A DNA stretch of 64,000 nt, from assembly GCA_964410285.1 (NCBI GenBank), contig CAYPFR010000004.1, positions 182,419 through 246,418 on the forward strand, given 5' to 3'. Both the position numbers and the translations under genes were made by a program. The DNA comes from Fretibacter sp964410285 (GTDB taxonomy: Bacteria; Pseudomonadota; Alphaproteobacteria; Caulobacterales; Maricaulaceae). Each line of letters starts with the position of its first letter. The stretch's first letter is position 1. The notes under the pieces were generated by a model. The model worked only from the letters and a program-made list of their open reading frames with translations, searched no databases and was not told where the DNA came from. This document shows, piece by piece, positions 25,862 to 34,986 of the stretch.

Positions 25862-26538
25862 TGCCCCCTTCCGGAAACATCGCCATTTTTGACCTTGATT
25901 ATACGCTGACGATAAAGGGAACTTGGGGACGGTTCATTGCTGGCACGATAAAAGATCGCCCGCATCTTTGGTTGCCAGTTATTTTTGCTATGGCAAAGCA
26001 CCAGTATTTATACAAACGGGGAAGAGCCCCGAGATGCGGCGTCAAACGTGCGATGATTAAATTATCCATACTCGGCTGGAGCCGCCCGCGCCTTGAAGCT
26101 GCTGCGCTTGCCTTTGCTCAAAAGGAAGTAGAATACGGACTGCGTCCGGGCGCAATAAAAGCCATCAAAGCCCATAGGGATGCAGGCGACACTCTTATGA
26201 TTGCCAGCGCTGCCGCCGATTTTATTGTCGAGCCTATCAGTGCGTTGCTGGAGATTGAGCATTATGTTGCAACAAGCATGCTTTGGAAAGACGGGGGAGT
26301 GCAGGCACAATTTGTGACTGAAAATTGCTATGGGCCCGAAAAACTCAAGCAAGTGAAAGCCTATTTTTCAAATAATCCGGGGCTGAAACAGGCACGTACA
26401 AAAATTACAGTGTATTCAGACAGTCATTCGGACATAGATATATTGCGATGGGCAGACAGGGGCATTGCGGTGAACCCCGATAGAAAACTACTCGCACTCG
26501 CGAAAGAGAATAATATGCCAGTGATGAATTGGATGTAA
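25861..26538 (+). CDS. HAD-superfamily phosphatase (HAD-IB/SerB-like)
   Basis: I place the start at 25861, where ATG shares its first base with the fusion gene's stop; the product has 225 residues. HAD motif I is FDLDYTLTIKGTWG, with the DxD nucleophile and acid, motif II is in MIASAAADF, and motif IV is in YSDSHSDIDIL. HAD-IB enzymes remove phosphate from small alcohols or lipid head groups. Following a CDP-alcohol phosphotransferase, it could dephosphorylate the product, as PGP phosphatase does after PGP synthase. That role is inferred from gene order. Confidence 0.82.
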   Translation: MPPSGNIAIFDLDYTLTIKGTWGRFIAGTIKDRPHLWLPVIFAMAKHQYLYKRGRAPRCGVKRAMIKLSILGWSRPRLEAAALAFAQKEVEYGLRPGAIKAIKAHRDAGDTLMIASAAADFIVEPISALLEIEHYVATSMLWKDGGVQAQFVTENCYGPEKLKQVKAYFSNNPGLKQARTKITVYSDSHSDIDILRWADRGIAVNPDRKLLALAKENNMPVMNWM

Positions 26539-26905
26539 TCAGATAGTCCAAGGAATAGATTGCATCTATCAGTACTCTTGAGCTCTGCTCCCCGTTAAAA
26601 CGACTGATCGCGGACATTAGCCTCAAATTTATCTTGTCTTGGCGAATCTGAAGTCATCTCTCGCGCATCACGCAAATAGAGGTTCAATCATTAGATTAAA
26701 AATTTGTCATATATTGGCCATTTTGTAGCGATTCTGAACGATAGATGAATGAAATGTCGCTATCCTTATGAAATTGCTCACTTATTTTACAAACTCTACA
26801 ATTTTGTAACTTGCATTTCTGGGAAGAAAATCTTATTTCAGACTCAAGGGTGGAGTAATCCTTGCCAATCTCCGGGACGAGGGCGGCCTAAAAATGAGGT
26901 TCATC
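26539..26905. other. AT-rich non-coding stretch ahead of a small gene
   Basis: About 365 bases with no convincing open frame. The composition is visibly more AT-rich than the neighbouring genes, especially at 26690-26830. It separates the end of the sphingolipid operon from the small gene at 26906 and must hold the latter's promoter. I could not assign -35/-10 boxes, a riboswitch or a terminator with confidence. Confidence 0.4.
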
Positions 26906-27106
26906 ATGAAAGGTGACTATTGCACACGTGAAGGCGCTGAGCGTCTTAAAGAAACAATCGAGGCTTATTGGGCGGATCGCGGGCATGACGTTCGTATCAA
27001 TCTAATTCAGGGCGGCTTCCTTGCGTCAATGCGTTCAGCGCGGACCGACGTTCGCTCGAACATGATTAATGGCGTGCCGACACGTTCAACAGAGAACTTC
27101 GCTTAA
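26906..27106 (+). CDS. Small protein of unknown function
   Basis: The 66-residue product begins MKGDYCTREGAERLKETIEA if the second ATG is used. The AGG within ATGAGGTTC then serves as ribosome site 7 bases upstream, while the first ATG (26894) has poorer spacing. The protein is soluble, with an alpha-helical first half and then SMRSARTDVRSNMING, and it lacks a signal or membrane segment. The pattern looks like a conserved alphaproteobacterial small protein but I cannot name a family. It stands alone behind a long AT-rich leader and converges on gph. Confidence 0.6.
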   Translation: MKGDYCTREGAERLKETIEAYWADRGHDVRINLIQGGFLASMRSARTDVRSNMINGVPTRSTENFA

Positions 27107-27124
27107 GTCTCATCCAAGCTGCGC

Positions 27125-27799
27125 CTAGTCTGGTGAAAGCTTTGCAAGAGCAAGGGGCAAGTCGCGAAACCGCCGCAAGGTGATTTGCGCGCCCAAATGC
27201 TCAAAGGGTATGGGTGAATATCCATATGCCATCAAGATGCAACTCGCGCCTGCTGCCCGTGCGGCAAGCGAGTCTGGAGCCCCGTCTCCAATCATAACGA
27301 TACGGTTGGCCATGCGATGGCCGACCGCGGCAAAAATGTGATCGGCGTGGGGTTTATTACGCGCAACATCATCGCTCCCGATTGTCCGAGAAAATAGCGG
27401 CGTCATATCAAGTTTTTCCAGCAAAGGCCGCGCGAGCCAGCCGGGCTTGTTCGTGCAAACCGATAAATCGTGTCCCCGCTGTTTCAAGGATCTCAAAACC
27501 TCAATCACGCCCGGGAAAGGACGACTGAGTTGGGCGATGTCATCCGCATATAATTTTAAGAACATTCTTTGCAGCGCATTTATCCGTTCCGGCGAGGCTT
27601 TATGGCCGGCTCGCTCAAAGGCCTGCTCAATTAGCGCGCGCGAGCCGTAACCTATCATCTTCCGAGCACTGCCAAAATCAGTCTCGCCGAGACCCTCCTC
27701 GGCGATAACGAGGTTTAAAACGCGGATCAAATCTGGTGCCGTATCTACGATCGTACCGTCAAGGTCAAAACAAAGTGAAAGCGGGCGGGGTAAACGCAT
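27125..27799 (-). CDS. gph: Phosphoglycolate phosphatase (HAD family)
   Basis: The start at ATG 27799 (MRLPRPLSLCFDLDGT, 224 residues) has AAGGA upstream and gives the usual length; an upstream start at 27868 adds 23 atypical residues. HAD motif I is FDLDGTIVDTAPDL, motif II CTNKP, motif III the lysine near NKPHAD, and motif IV GDGAPDSLAARAAG. The enzyme removes phosphate from 2-phosphoglycolate formed by DNA repair or oxygenase reactions. It is divergent from glmU. Other HAD phosphatases of the Gph/PpaX group cannot be excluded. Confidence 0.82.
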   Translation of the reverse strand: MRLPRPLSLCFDLDGTIVDTAPDLIRVLNLVIAEEGLGETDFGSARKMIGYGSRALIEQAFERAGHKASPERINALQRMFLKLYADDIAQLSRPFPGVIEVLRSLKQRGHDLSVCTNKPGWLARPLLEKLDMTPLFSRTIGSDDVARNKPHADHIFAAVGHRMANRIVMIGDGAPDSLAARAAGASCILMAYGYSPIPFEHLGAQITLRRFRDLPLALAKLSPD

Positions 27800-27902
27800 G
27801 AAATTCCTTGAAAACACTGGGTGCCTTTTAGCGTCCTTTCCGTTACATAGATAAGCAGAAGGCGTCAACGCGAGTCGCCTTGGGAAGTTCAGTATTTGAG
27901 AG

Positions 27903-29264
27903 ATGTCGTCTATGGGTAATCAACGCGCTGCCGTAATACTTGCCGCGGGCAAGTCAACGCGGATGAAATCTAAACATTCTAAGGTATTACACTCCGTTGG
28001 TGGACGCTCTATGCTGGCGTGGGTGGCGGCTCTAGCCCGAAGTTCTGGCGCGGAGCGGATTATCTGTGTGGTCGGAGAGGCTAACGCGGATGTCCGTGCG
28101 CGGGCGGAGCGCCTTGGGCTTGAGATTGCCGTTCAAGAACCGCAGCTCGGCACAGGTCATGCCGTGAAATGCGCCCGGGAGGCACTTGGTGATTTTGAGG
28201 GTGATCTTGCCGTGCTATATGCGGACACGCCCTTGATTGAAACGCCGACGCTGCAATCGGTATTCGCCGCTCTGGACAGCGGCGCTGATGTGGCAGTCCT
28301 TGGGTTTGAGCCCGAAGACCCCGCGGCTTATGGCCGATTGATCACGCAAGGCGATGATTTACTCGCGATCGTCGAAGCCAAAGAGGCTACCCCTGAGCAG
28401 CTTGCTGTGGGACTGTGCAATAGCGGCGTCATGGCAGCTTCAGCGCGCGATATGTTCTCGGCCCTAGACCGCGTGACGAATGAAAATGCAAAAGGCGAGT
28501 ACTACCTTACAGATATTGTCGAAATTTTGCGAGGAGATGGACGCAGTGCTGTGGCCGTCAAGGCCGATGAATCGGAAGTGCTCGGCGTTAATTCTCGGCC
28601 TGATTTGGCCCTCGCAGAAGCCGCATTTCAAAATAAGACCCGCGCGCGCATGATGGCAGCGGGTGTAACCCTACAAGATCCTGCCACGATTTTCTTTTCT
28701 TATGATACAAAAATCGCGCAGGACGCAACCGTTGGTGCCAACGTTGTTTTTGGACCCGGCGTGAACATTGCCAGCCACGCCCATATTCATCCGTTTTGCC
28801 ATATTGAAGGGACCTCTATCGGGGAGGGCGCGCAGATCGGTCCCTTTGCACGCTTGCGTCCCGGAACGGAACTGGCCGAGAACACCAAGGTTGGAAATTT
28901 TGTCGAGACGAAGAGAGCCAAAGTCTCGCGAGGGAGTAAGATAAACCATCTGTCCTACATTGGGGATGCTCAGCTTGGAGAGAATGTTAATGTTGGCGCG
29001 GGCACGATCACTTGTAATTATGACGGATATTTCAAACATCTGACAACGATCGAAGACGGGGCCTTTATTGGCACAAATTCTTCGCTTGTCGCCCCTGTGA
29101 CGATTGGCAAAGGGGCTTTTCTTGGGTCTGGCGGGGTGATTACAGATAACGTTCCTGCGGGCGCTCTTGCGCTTGCACGAGCGCCGCAAAATCATAAAGA
29201 CGGCTGGGCTGATCGATATCATAAAGCCCAGAAGGTGCGAGTAGAGAAGGCAAAAAAGTCATGA
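27903..29264 (+). CDS. glmU: Bifunctional GlmU: glucosamine-1-phosphate acetyltransferase and UDP-GlcNAc pyrophosphorylase
   Basis: GlmU makes UDP-N-acetylglucosamine, the precursor of peptidoglycan and lipid A. The 453 residues contain an N-terminal uridylyltransferase domain with LAAGKSTRMKSKHSKVLH (about 13-30) and a C-terminal left-handed beta-helix acetyltransferase of hexapeptide repeats (about 255-440) with NYDGYFKHLTTIEDGAFIG. It overlaps rpiA by 4 bases. GlmU next to a phosphatase and rpiA is a common alphaproteobacterial neighbourhood. Confidence 0.96.
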   Translation: MSSMGNQRAAVILAAGKSTRMKSKHSKVLHSVGGRSMLAWVAALARSSGAERIICVVGEANADVRARAERLGLEIAVQEPQLGTGHAVKCAREALGDFEGDLAVLYADTPLIETPTLQSVFAALDSGADVAVLGFEPEDPAAYGRLITQGDDLLAIVEAKEATPEQLAVGLCNSGVMAASARDMFSALDRVTNENAKGEYYLTDIVEILRGDGRSAVAVKADESEVLGVNSRPDLALAEAAFQNKTRARMMAAGVTLQDPATIFFSYDTKIAQDATVGANVVFGPGVNIASHAHIHPFCHIEGTSIGEGAQIGPFARLRPGTELAENTKVGNFVETKRAKVSRGSKINHLSYIGDAQLGENVNVGAGTITCNYDGYFKHLTTIEDGAFIGTNSSLVAPVTIGKGAFLGSGGVITDNVPAGALALARAPQNHKDGWADRYHKAQKVRVEKAKKS

Positions 29265-29965
29265 CAGCAGCGAAGGAAAATGCAGCTTTGGCAGCGCTCG
29301 ATTTTGTGGAAGATGGCATGACGCTAGGTCTCGGGTCTGGCTCAACGGCTGAAATATTTATTGAGCATTTGGGCCTACGTATTGCAGGGGGTATGAAATT
29401 GCAGGGCGTGCCTACCTCTGCCCGCACGGCTGAATGCGCCCGCGAGCATGGTGTGCCATTGATAGACGCAGATAAAGTCGAGAAAATTCATTTGACCGTG
29501 GACGGCGCCGATGAGGTCGATCCGCAGTTCAACTTGATTAAAGGGGGCGGGGCCTGCTTGCTGCGCGAAAAAATAATCGCGGACGCCTCCAGCCGAATGG
29601 TTGTGATTGTAGATGAGGCCAAAATGGTCGACATGTTGGGTGCATTTGCGCTGCCCATCGAGGTGGATCCATTTGCGATGCCTTTAACGGCAGAGAAAAT
29701 CTATCAAGCGCTTTTAAAATCAGGATGCGAGAATGGCCAAACCGTCTTGCGTCAAAACAAAGAAGGAAGCGGGCCATTAATGACTGATGGCGGGCATTAT
29801 ATCTTGGACAGCCGTTGCCGCAAAATTCCTAATCCAGCCGAGACAGCGCAGCGCCTTGCGGCTATCCCGGGGGTGATGGAGCATGGTTTATTTATTGATC
29901 TAGCAGACATCATTGTCGTCGGCGAAGATGATCATGCGAAAGTGATGGAGTTAGCCCGTGAGTAA
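29261..29965 (+). CDS. rpiA: Ribose-5-phosphate isomerase A
   Basis: RpiA interconverts ribose 5-phosphate and ribulose 5-phosphate in the pentose phosphate pathway. The 234-residue length is typical. Conserved segments are GLGSGSTAEIF (near 25-35), the catalytic DGADEVD, and KGGGACLLREKI. The ATG overlaps the glmU stop (ATGA), and the stop lies 8 bases inside gor, so the three are probably one transcript. Cytosolic. Confidence 0.95.
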   Translation: MTAAKENAALAALDFVEDGMTLGLGSGSTAEIFIEHLGLRIAGGMKLQGVPTSARTAECAREHGVPLIDADKVEKIHLTVDGADEVDPQFNLIKGGGACLLREKIIADASSRMVVIVDEAKMVDMLGAFALPIEVDPFAMPLTAEKIYQALLKSGCENGQTVLRQNKEGSGPLMTDGGHYILDSRCRKIPNPAETAQRLAAIPGVMEHGLFIDLADIIVVGEDDHAKVMELARE

Positions 29966-31322
29966 ATATGATTTCGATCTCTTTGTCATTGGGGCGGGCT
30001 CTGGCGGCGTCCGCGCAGGTCGGCTGGCCGCCCAGCTAGGGAAACGCGTCGGCGTGGCCGAAGAAAGCAAACCGGGGGGCACATGCGTCGTACGTGGCTG
30101 CGTTCCCAAAAAATTTCTTGTATATGGAGCAGATTTTGGCGGCGCGATTAAGGATGCGGGCTCTTATGGTTGGTCCGTTGGGCGTGTCTCTTTTGATTGG
30201 AAGGCTCTCCGCGACAGCATTCAAAAAGAGGTTGAGCGCCTCTCTGCGATCTATGCCGGCATTCTTGATAAAAACGGCGCAACGCTTTTTTCTGAGCGTG
30301 CTGAATTTGTTGACAAACATACGGTTCGCCTGACGACGTCCGGCAAGACAGTTACCGCAAAAACAATATTGATAGCGGTGGGCGGACGTCCGTGGATGCC
30401 TGAGATAAAGGGCAGTGAACATGCCATCATGTCAGACGATGCCTTTTTGCTTGATAAATTGCCCGAACGTATTCTGATAATTGGCGGCGGATATATCGCC
30501 AGTGAGTTCGCAGGGATTTTTGCGGGACTCGGCGTCAAAACAGTGCAGGCATATCGCGGGGCACAGCTCCTGAATGGGTTTGATCCCGAGGTGCGTTCGG
30601 AAGTTGATATTGTGCAAAAAAACAACGGCATTGATGTGCGTTATAATGTGAGCCCAAGAGAGATCAAAAAAACCACAGGCGGTTATATTGTGTCTTTTAG
30701 TGACGGCTCTAAAATTGGTACCGACCTTGTCTTCATGGCGACAGGGCGTAAGCCGCATACGAACGGGTTGGGCCTAGAGAATGCTGGCGTGAAAACGGAT
30801 AAAAACGGCGCGGTTGTTGTAAATGAGTATTCAAAAACAACGGCCGCCAATATTTATGCGGTCGGGGACGTCACCAATCGGGTGAATTTGACGCCCGTTG
30901 CAATCCGCGAAGGTGTGGCCTTTGTTGAAACTGTGTTCAAGGACAATAAAACGGCCTATGATCACACGGATATTGCCAGCGCGGTCTTTACACGCCCGCC
31001 CGTTGGAACGGTCGGCCTAAGTGAGCCGCAGGCACGCCAGCTATATGGAGATGATATCATCATTTACACCACGCGGTTTAGACCTATGAAAAATACGCTG
31101 GCGGGGAAAGATCAGAAATGTTTCATGAAATTGATAACGGCGAAAAAATCAGAAAAGGTTGTGGGAATTCATATTGTCGGCGATGATAGTCCCGAAATCA
31201 TTCAAGCACTTGGAATATGCGTTAAAGCAGGATTGACCAAGGCAGACTTTGACCGCACTTGCGCCGTGCACCCAACCCTTGCTGAAGAGATCGTGACACT
31301 GAAAGCCAAGACAAGCTTATAA
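29958..31322 (+). CDS. gor: Glutathione-disulfide reductase
   Basis: This flavoprotein reduces oxidised glutathione with NADPH. The GTG start at 29958 yields MSKYDFDLFVIGAGSGGVRA, the expected N-terminal FAD-binding fold. The redox disulfide is C43/C48 in GGTCVVRGCVPKK, and the NADPH-binding loop is GGGYIASEFAGIF. The C-terminal dimerisation domain ends with the catalytic histidine in CAVHPTLAEE. Length (454) and motifs fit Gor better than lipoamide or mercuric reductases. MaiA in this window is a glutathione user. Confidence 0.93.
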   Translation: MSKYDFDLFVIGAGSGGVRAGRLAAQLGKRVGVAEESKPGGTCVVRGCVPKKFLVYGADFGGAIKDAGSYGWSVGRVSFDWKALRDSIQKEVERLSAIYAGILDKNGATLFSERAEFVDKHTVRLTTSGKTVTAKTILIAVGGRPWMPEIKGSEHAIMSDDAFLLDKLPERILIIGGGYIASEFAGIFAGLGVKTVQAYRGAQLLNGFDPEVRSEVDIVQKNNGIDVRYNVSPREIKKTTGGYIVSFSDGSKIGTDLVFMATGRKPHTNGLGLENAGVKTDKNGAVVVNEYSKTTAANIYAVGDVTNRVNLTPVAIREGVAFVETVFKDNKTAYDHTDIASAVFTRPPVGTVGLSEPQARQLYGDDIIIYTTRFRPMKNTLAGKDQKCFMKLITAKKSEKVVGIHIVGDDSPEIIQALGICVKAGLTKADFDRTCAVHPTLAEEIVTLKAKTSL

Positions 31323-31371
31323 AGCCTTATTCAATGATAATGCGATTGCCCCCGCCTATGCCTCTGCCTAT

Positions 31372-33648
31372 ATGTATGGGGTGAATAGACCACTCGATAT
31401 TTTAGCCGACGCGCGGCCCGGGAAAGGCCAGAGCTACCTTCGCCAATTCGAATTGGTGGATATGGTGCGCAGCTATGATCCTTCTGTCGACGAGGCCTTG
31501 CTAAATAAGGCCTATGTTTTCGCCACCAAAGCGCATGGAGATCAAAAGCGCCATTCGGGCGATCCATATTATGCTCACCCTATTGAAGTTGCGGGCATTT
31601 TGGCGACTCTTAAACTTGATAGTGCAAGTATTTGCACTGCATTACTCCATGACGTTTTAGAAGACACGGCCACGACCTATGATCAGTTGGTAGACATGTT
31701 TGGCGTGGTGATTGCTGATCTTGTGAAAGGCGTTACCAAATTAGGGAAACTCGAACTGTCGGTGCCCGATGCCACGCGCGAGCAACAACAAGCCGAAAAC
31801 TTTCAAAAATTTGTCCTCGCCATGAGTAAAGACGTGCGGGTTTTGCTCGTAAAACTTTGTGACCGGCTGCATAATATGCGTACGCTGCAATATCACCCCA
31901 AGCAGGAATCCCGTGAACGTATTGCGCGCGAGACGCTTGATATTTACGCGCCGCTCGCGCGCCGTATTGGTGTTGACCGTATATGTTCAGAACTTGAGGA
32001 TTTGTCCTTTGAGCATCTAAATCCCTCGGCATTTGAAAGCATTAACAAGCGCCTTGCCGCATGGCGGGACGACCAAAAGACGGCGATTTCGCAAATGTCA
32101 GTGGCCCTGCGTGACTTGGTTGACGAACACAGGCTCAGCGCGCGAATTTACGGGCGAGAGAAGCGCGCCTATGCGATTTGGCGAAAGCTACAGCGCCAGG
32201 GCATATCTTTCGCCGATGTTGCGGATATTTATGCTTTTAGGATGATAATGCCAGATCGCGCCGCTTGCTATCACATGCTCGGTATTTTGCATCAATCCTA
32301 TCGCTGCGTGCCGGCGCGCTTCCGGGACTTTATTTCTGTCCCCAAGCCCAATGGTTATCAGTCTTTGCATACGACCATTTTGGGCCCGGAGAATCGGCGC
32401 CTAGAAATACAAATCAGGACGGAGCGGATGGAAGATGTGGCCGAGCGCGGCGTCGCGGCCCATTGGTCCTATAAGGATGAAAGTTATGCCTTTGATCCTG
32501 AGAAGGCGAAAGACAGTGGCGGCGATCCATTGCGGCGCATCCGGCCCTTTGTCGAAATGATGGAGCAAAGCGGCGACGCGGATGAGTTCCTTGAGCATGC
32601 CAAGCTAGAGATGTTCGCCGATCAGGTTTTCACATTTACTCCAAAGGGCGATCTGATCTCTTTACCGCGCGGAGCAACGCCTATTGATTTTGCCTATGCT
32701 GTTCACACCAAAGTGGGAGACACCTGCATTGGCGCGAATATTAATGGCCGTGACCGCCCGCTGCGAACGCAGCTCTCCAATGGTGACGTTGTTCGCATTA
32801 TTCGGGGCGGTACGCCAGAGCCTCAAGCGGGCTGGGAAAATATGGTTGCGACAGGAAAAGCCCGCGCGGCTTTGCGCCGCTTGACCCGAGACGGGGAGCA
32901 GACAGAGTTTCGGCGAATTGGAGCTATGCTCGCCGAACATGCCTTCGCCCGAGAAGATAGGGATTTTAGCACTGCTGCGCTGGAAGATTGTCTTACGCGG
33001 TTAAATCTGGCTGAGGTCGAGGATCTCTATGAGGCCTTGGGGCGCGGTGATCTCTCTATTCAATCTTTTATGAACGCCGTTTTTCCGGGCCGTGAAAGCA
33101 CCAAACAGATTGATCACTATACTTCACGCGAAGTGATCGATGATGAGACTATTAAGCTCTATATCAAGGGCGAAGGCGTGAACCGAGGGCAGGGACTGCA
33201 TTTGTCGGAATGTTGCTCACCGATTGCAGGCGACCGGATCGTTGGCGTGCAACAAATAGGCAAAGGCATTATGATCCACACGATTGACTGCGAAATACTG
33301 GCATCTTCTGAAGATATGGGAGACAGCTGGATTGATCTTGGATGGCGCCGCGCCGCGCAGCAATCTGTCTCCGTGGCACGCATTACCGTTACTGTCGAAC
33401 ATGTGCCGGGTGCCTTGGCGGATGTGACAAAGATGATTGGTGAGTCCGGCGCAAATCTCACAAATATTCAGACCGTAAAACGTAGCCCATCTTTCTTCGA
33501 TATGATATTAGATGTAGAGGTTTCTGATAATCGGCACCTGTCCCAAGTGATTGCAGCCTTGCGCACCAGCGCCTATGTGGTATCCGCCAAACGTCTGCGC
33601 GCCGAACGCTTTGTGAATCGAAATGAGAAAACCAATGAATACAGATGA
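31372..33648 (+). CDS. rsh: Bifunctional (p)ppGpp synthetase/hydrolase (Rsh)
   Basis: The single long RelA/SpoT homologue typical of alphaproteobacteria makes and degrades the alarmone (p)ppGpp. Domains in order are: HD hydrolase with ALLHDVLEDT (about 85-94), synthetase with GREKRAYAIWRKLQ and DIYAFRMIM, TGS with FTFTPKGDLISLPRGATP, and a C-terminal ACT domain near 685-755. The first residues before LRQFELVDMVRSYDP look extra compared with other Rsh proteins, so the true start may lie slightly downstream. The 3' end overlaps pyrE. Confidence 0.94.
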   Translation: MYGVNRPLDILADARPGKGQSYLRQFELVDMVRSYDPSVDEALLNKAYVFATKAHGDQKRHSGDPYYAHPIEVAGILATLKLDSASICTALLHDVLEDTATTYDQLVDMFGVVIADLVKGVTKLGKLELSVPDATREQQQAENFQKFVLAMSKDVRVLLVKLCDRLHNMRTLQYHPKQESRERIARETLDIYAPLARRIGVDRICSELEDLSFEHLNPSAFESINKRLAAWRDDQKTAISQMSVALRDLVDEHRLSARIYGREKRAYAIWRKLQRQGISFADVADIYAFRMIMPDRAACYHMLGILHQSYRCVPARFRDFISVPKPNGYQSLHTTILGPENRRLEIQIRTERMEDVAERGVAAHWSYKDESYAFDPEKAKDSGGDPLRRIRPFVEMMEQSGDADEFLEHAKLEMFADQVFTFTPKGDLISLPRGATPIDFAYAVHTKVGDTCIGANINGRDRPLRTQLSNGDVVRIIRGGTPEPQAGWENMVATGKARAALRRLTRDGEQTEFRRIGAMLAEHAFAREDRDFSTAALEDCLTRLNLAEVEDLYEALGRGDLSIQSFMNAVFPGRESTKQIDHYTSREVIDDETIKLYIKGEGVNRGQGLHLSECCSPIAGDRIVGVQQIGKGIMIHTIDCEILASSEDMGDSWIDLGWRRAAQQSVSVARITVTVEHVPGALADVTKMIGESGANLTNIQTVKRSPSFFDMILDVEVSDNRHLSQVIAALRTSAYVVSAKRLRAERFVNRNEKTNEYR

Positions 33649-34222
33649 TGTGCTCGATATTTTCCGCCAAGCGGGCGCTTTGCTTGAGGGGCATTTTATT
33701 CTTTCATCCGGATTGCGGAGCCCTGTGTTTTTACAAAAAGCATTTATCTTCAAGAATCCTGCGCTAACAGAAAAGCTGTGCAGAGCGCTTGCGGAAAAAG
33801 TGAAAAATGAACTGGGGCAGCAACCAGATATCATCGTTGCGCCCGCTATGGGCGGCATTATTCCGGGTTATGAAACTGCGCGTCATATGGGGCTCGAGTC
33901 GATTTTCACTGAACGCGAAAATGGTGAATTTGTTTTGCGCCGAGGCTTTACTCTGGAGATAGGCCAAAAGGTCCTTATGGTTGAGGACATTGTCACCACC
34001 GGGTTATCGTCGCGCGAATGTATCGCAAGCATAGAGAAAACGGGTGCCAAGGTGATTGGCGGGGCCTGTATTTTTGACCGCTCTAATGGCAAGGCAGATA
34101 TCGGCGTGCCGCTGATCTCTCTTGCGGCCAAGGCCTTTCCAGCTTATGAGGCCGACAATCTCCCTGCAGAGCTCGCCGCTCTGCCTGCGATCAAACCCGG
34201 TAGCAGGGGTCTCGCGAAGTGA
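33635..34222 (+). CDS. pyrE: Orotate phosphoribosyltransferase
   Basis: PyrE joins orotate to PRPP to give OMP in pyrimidine synthesis. The ATG at 33635 (MNTDDVLDIFRQAG, 195 residues) is preferred because the upstream ATG at 33623 adds four residues and a worse ribosome site; it overlaps the rsh stop by 14 bases. The PRPP-binding motif VLMVEDIVTTGLSS and the flexible loop are present. The stop overlaps the GTG start of pdxJ, continuing the core alphaproteobacterial gene string. Confidence 0.93.
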   Translation: MNTDDVLDIFRQAGALLEGHFILSSGLRSPVFLQKAFIFKNPALTEKLCRALAEKVKNELGQQPDIIVAPAMGGIIPGYETARHMGLESIFTERENGEFVLRRGFTLEIGQKVLMVEDIVTTGLSSRECIASIEKTGAKVIGGACIFDRSNGKADIGVPLISLAAKAFPAYEADNLPAELAALPAIKPGSRGLAK

Positions 34223-34986
34223 AGCAAGAACGCCTTCGCCTTGGGGTGAATATCGATCATATTGCGACGCTTCGGAATGCGCGGGGCGGGACGCACCCTG
34301 ACCCCGTTGCGGGTGCTTGGGCGGCGCTGCAAGCGGGGGCGGACGGTATCACGGCCCATTTGCGCGAAGATCGGCGCCATATCACCGATGAGGATTTGAC
34401 GCGATTGCAGAAGCTGTGTGAGAGCGAGAATATTCCGCTAAACATGGAAATGGCCGCAACGCAAGAGATGCGCGACATTGCCCTCGCTCTCAAACCTCAT
34501 GCGATTTGCATAGTGCCGGAACGCCGGGAGGAACGCACGACAGAGGGCGGCCTCAATGTCGCTGGTCAGCACAATACCCTGTCGCCCATCATTCAAAAAC
34601 TCTCTGAAAATGGCTCGCGTGTGTCGCTCTTTATCGAAGCCAATGAAACACAGGTCAAAGCCGCCGCTCGCTCAAAAGCAGAGGTCGTGGAATTTCATAC
34701 GGGGGCTTATGCCCATGCGCTAGAGCAGGGAGATAAGGAAAGGGCTGAAGTCTTCCTAGCTTCTTTGAAGACCGGCGGAGCCTTGGCGGCAGAATTGGGA
34801 CTGGAGGTGCATTACGGCCATGGCCTGACCTATGATAATGTGGCGGCGATTGCTGAAATCCCGCAGGCGCGCGAACTTAATATTGGGCATTTCATTATTG
34901 GTGAAGCCCTCTTCTTGGGGCTGGGGCCGGCGATCGCTGAAATGCGGCGCGTTATGGATGCCGCGAGAGATGAGGCGTGCGCGTGA
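34219..34986 (+). CDS. pdxJ: Pyridoxine 5'-phosphate synthase
   Basis: PdxJ condenses 3-amino-1-hydroxyacetone phosphate with deoxyxylulose 5-phosphate to make pyridoxine phosphate. The TIM-barrel protein has 255 residues with LGVNIDHIATLRNARG at the start, GADGITAHLREDRRHI, NMEMAATQEM and HYGHGLTYDNV, all diagnostic. The GTG start overlaps the pyrE stop (GTGA). Its PLP product would also serve the serine palmitoyltransferase of this window, though there is no sign of a specific link. Confidence 0.96.
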   Translation: MKQERLRLGVNIDHIATLRNARGGTHPDPVAGAWAALQAGADGITAHLREDRRHITDEDLTRLQKLCESENIPLNMEMAATQEMRDIALALKPHAICIVPERREERTTEGGLNVAGQHNTLSPIIQKLSENGSRVSLFIEANETQVKAAARSKAEVVEFHTGAYAHALEQGDKERAEVFLASLKTGGALAAELGLEVHYGHGLTYDNVAAIAEIPQARELNIGHFIIGEALFLGLGPAIAEMRRVMDAARDEACA

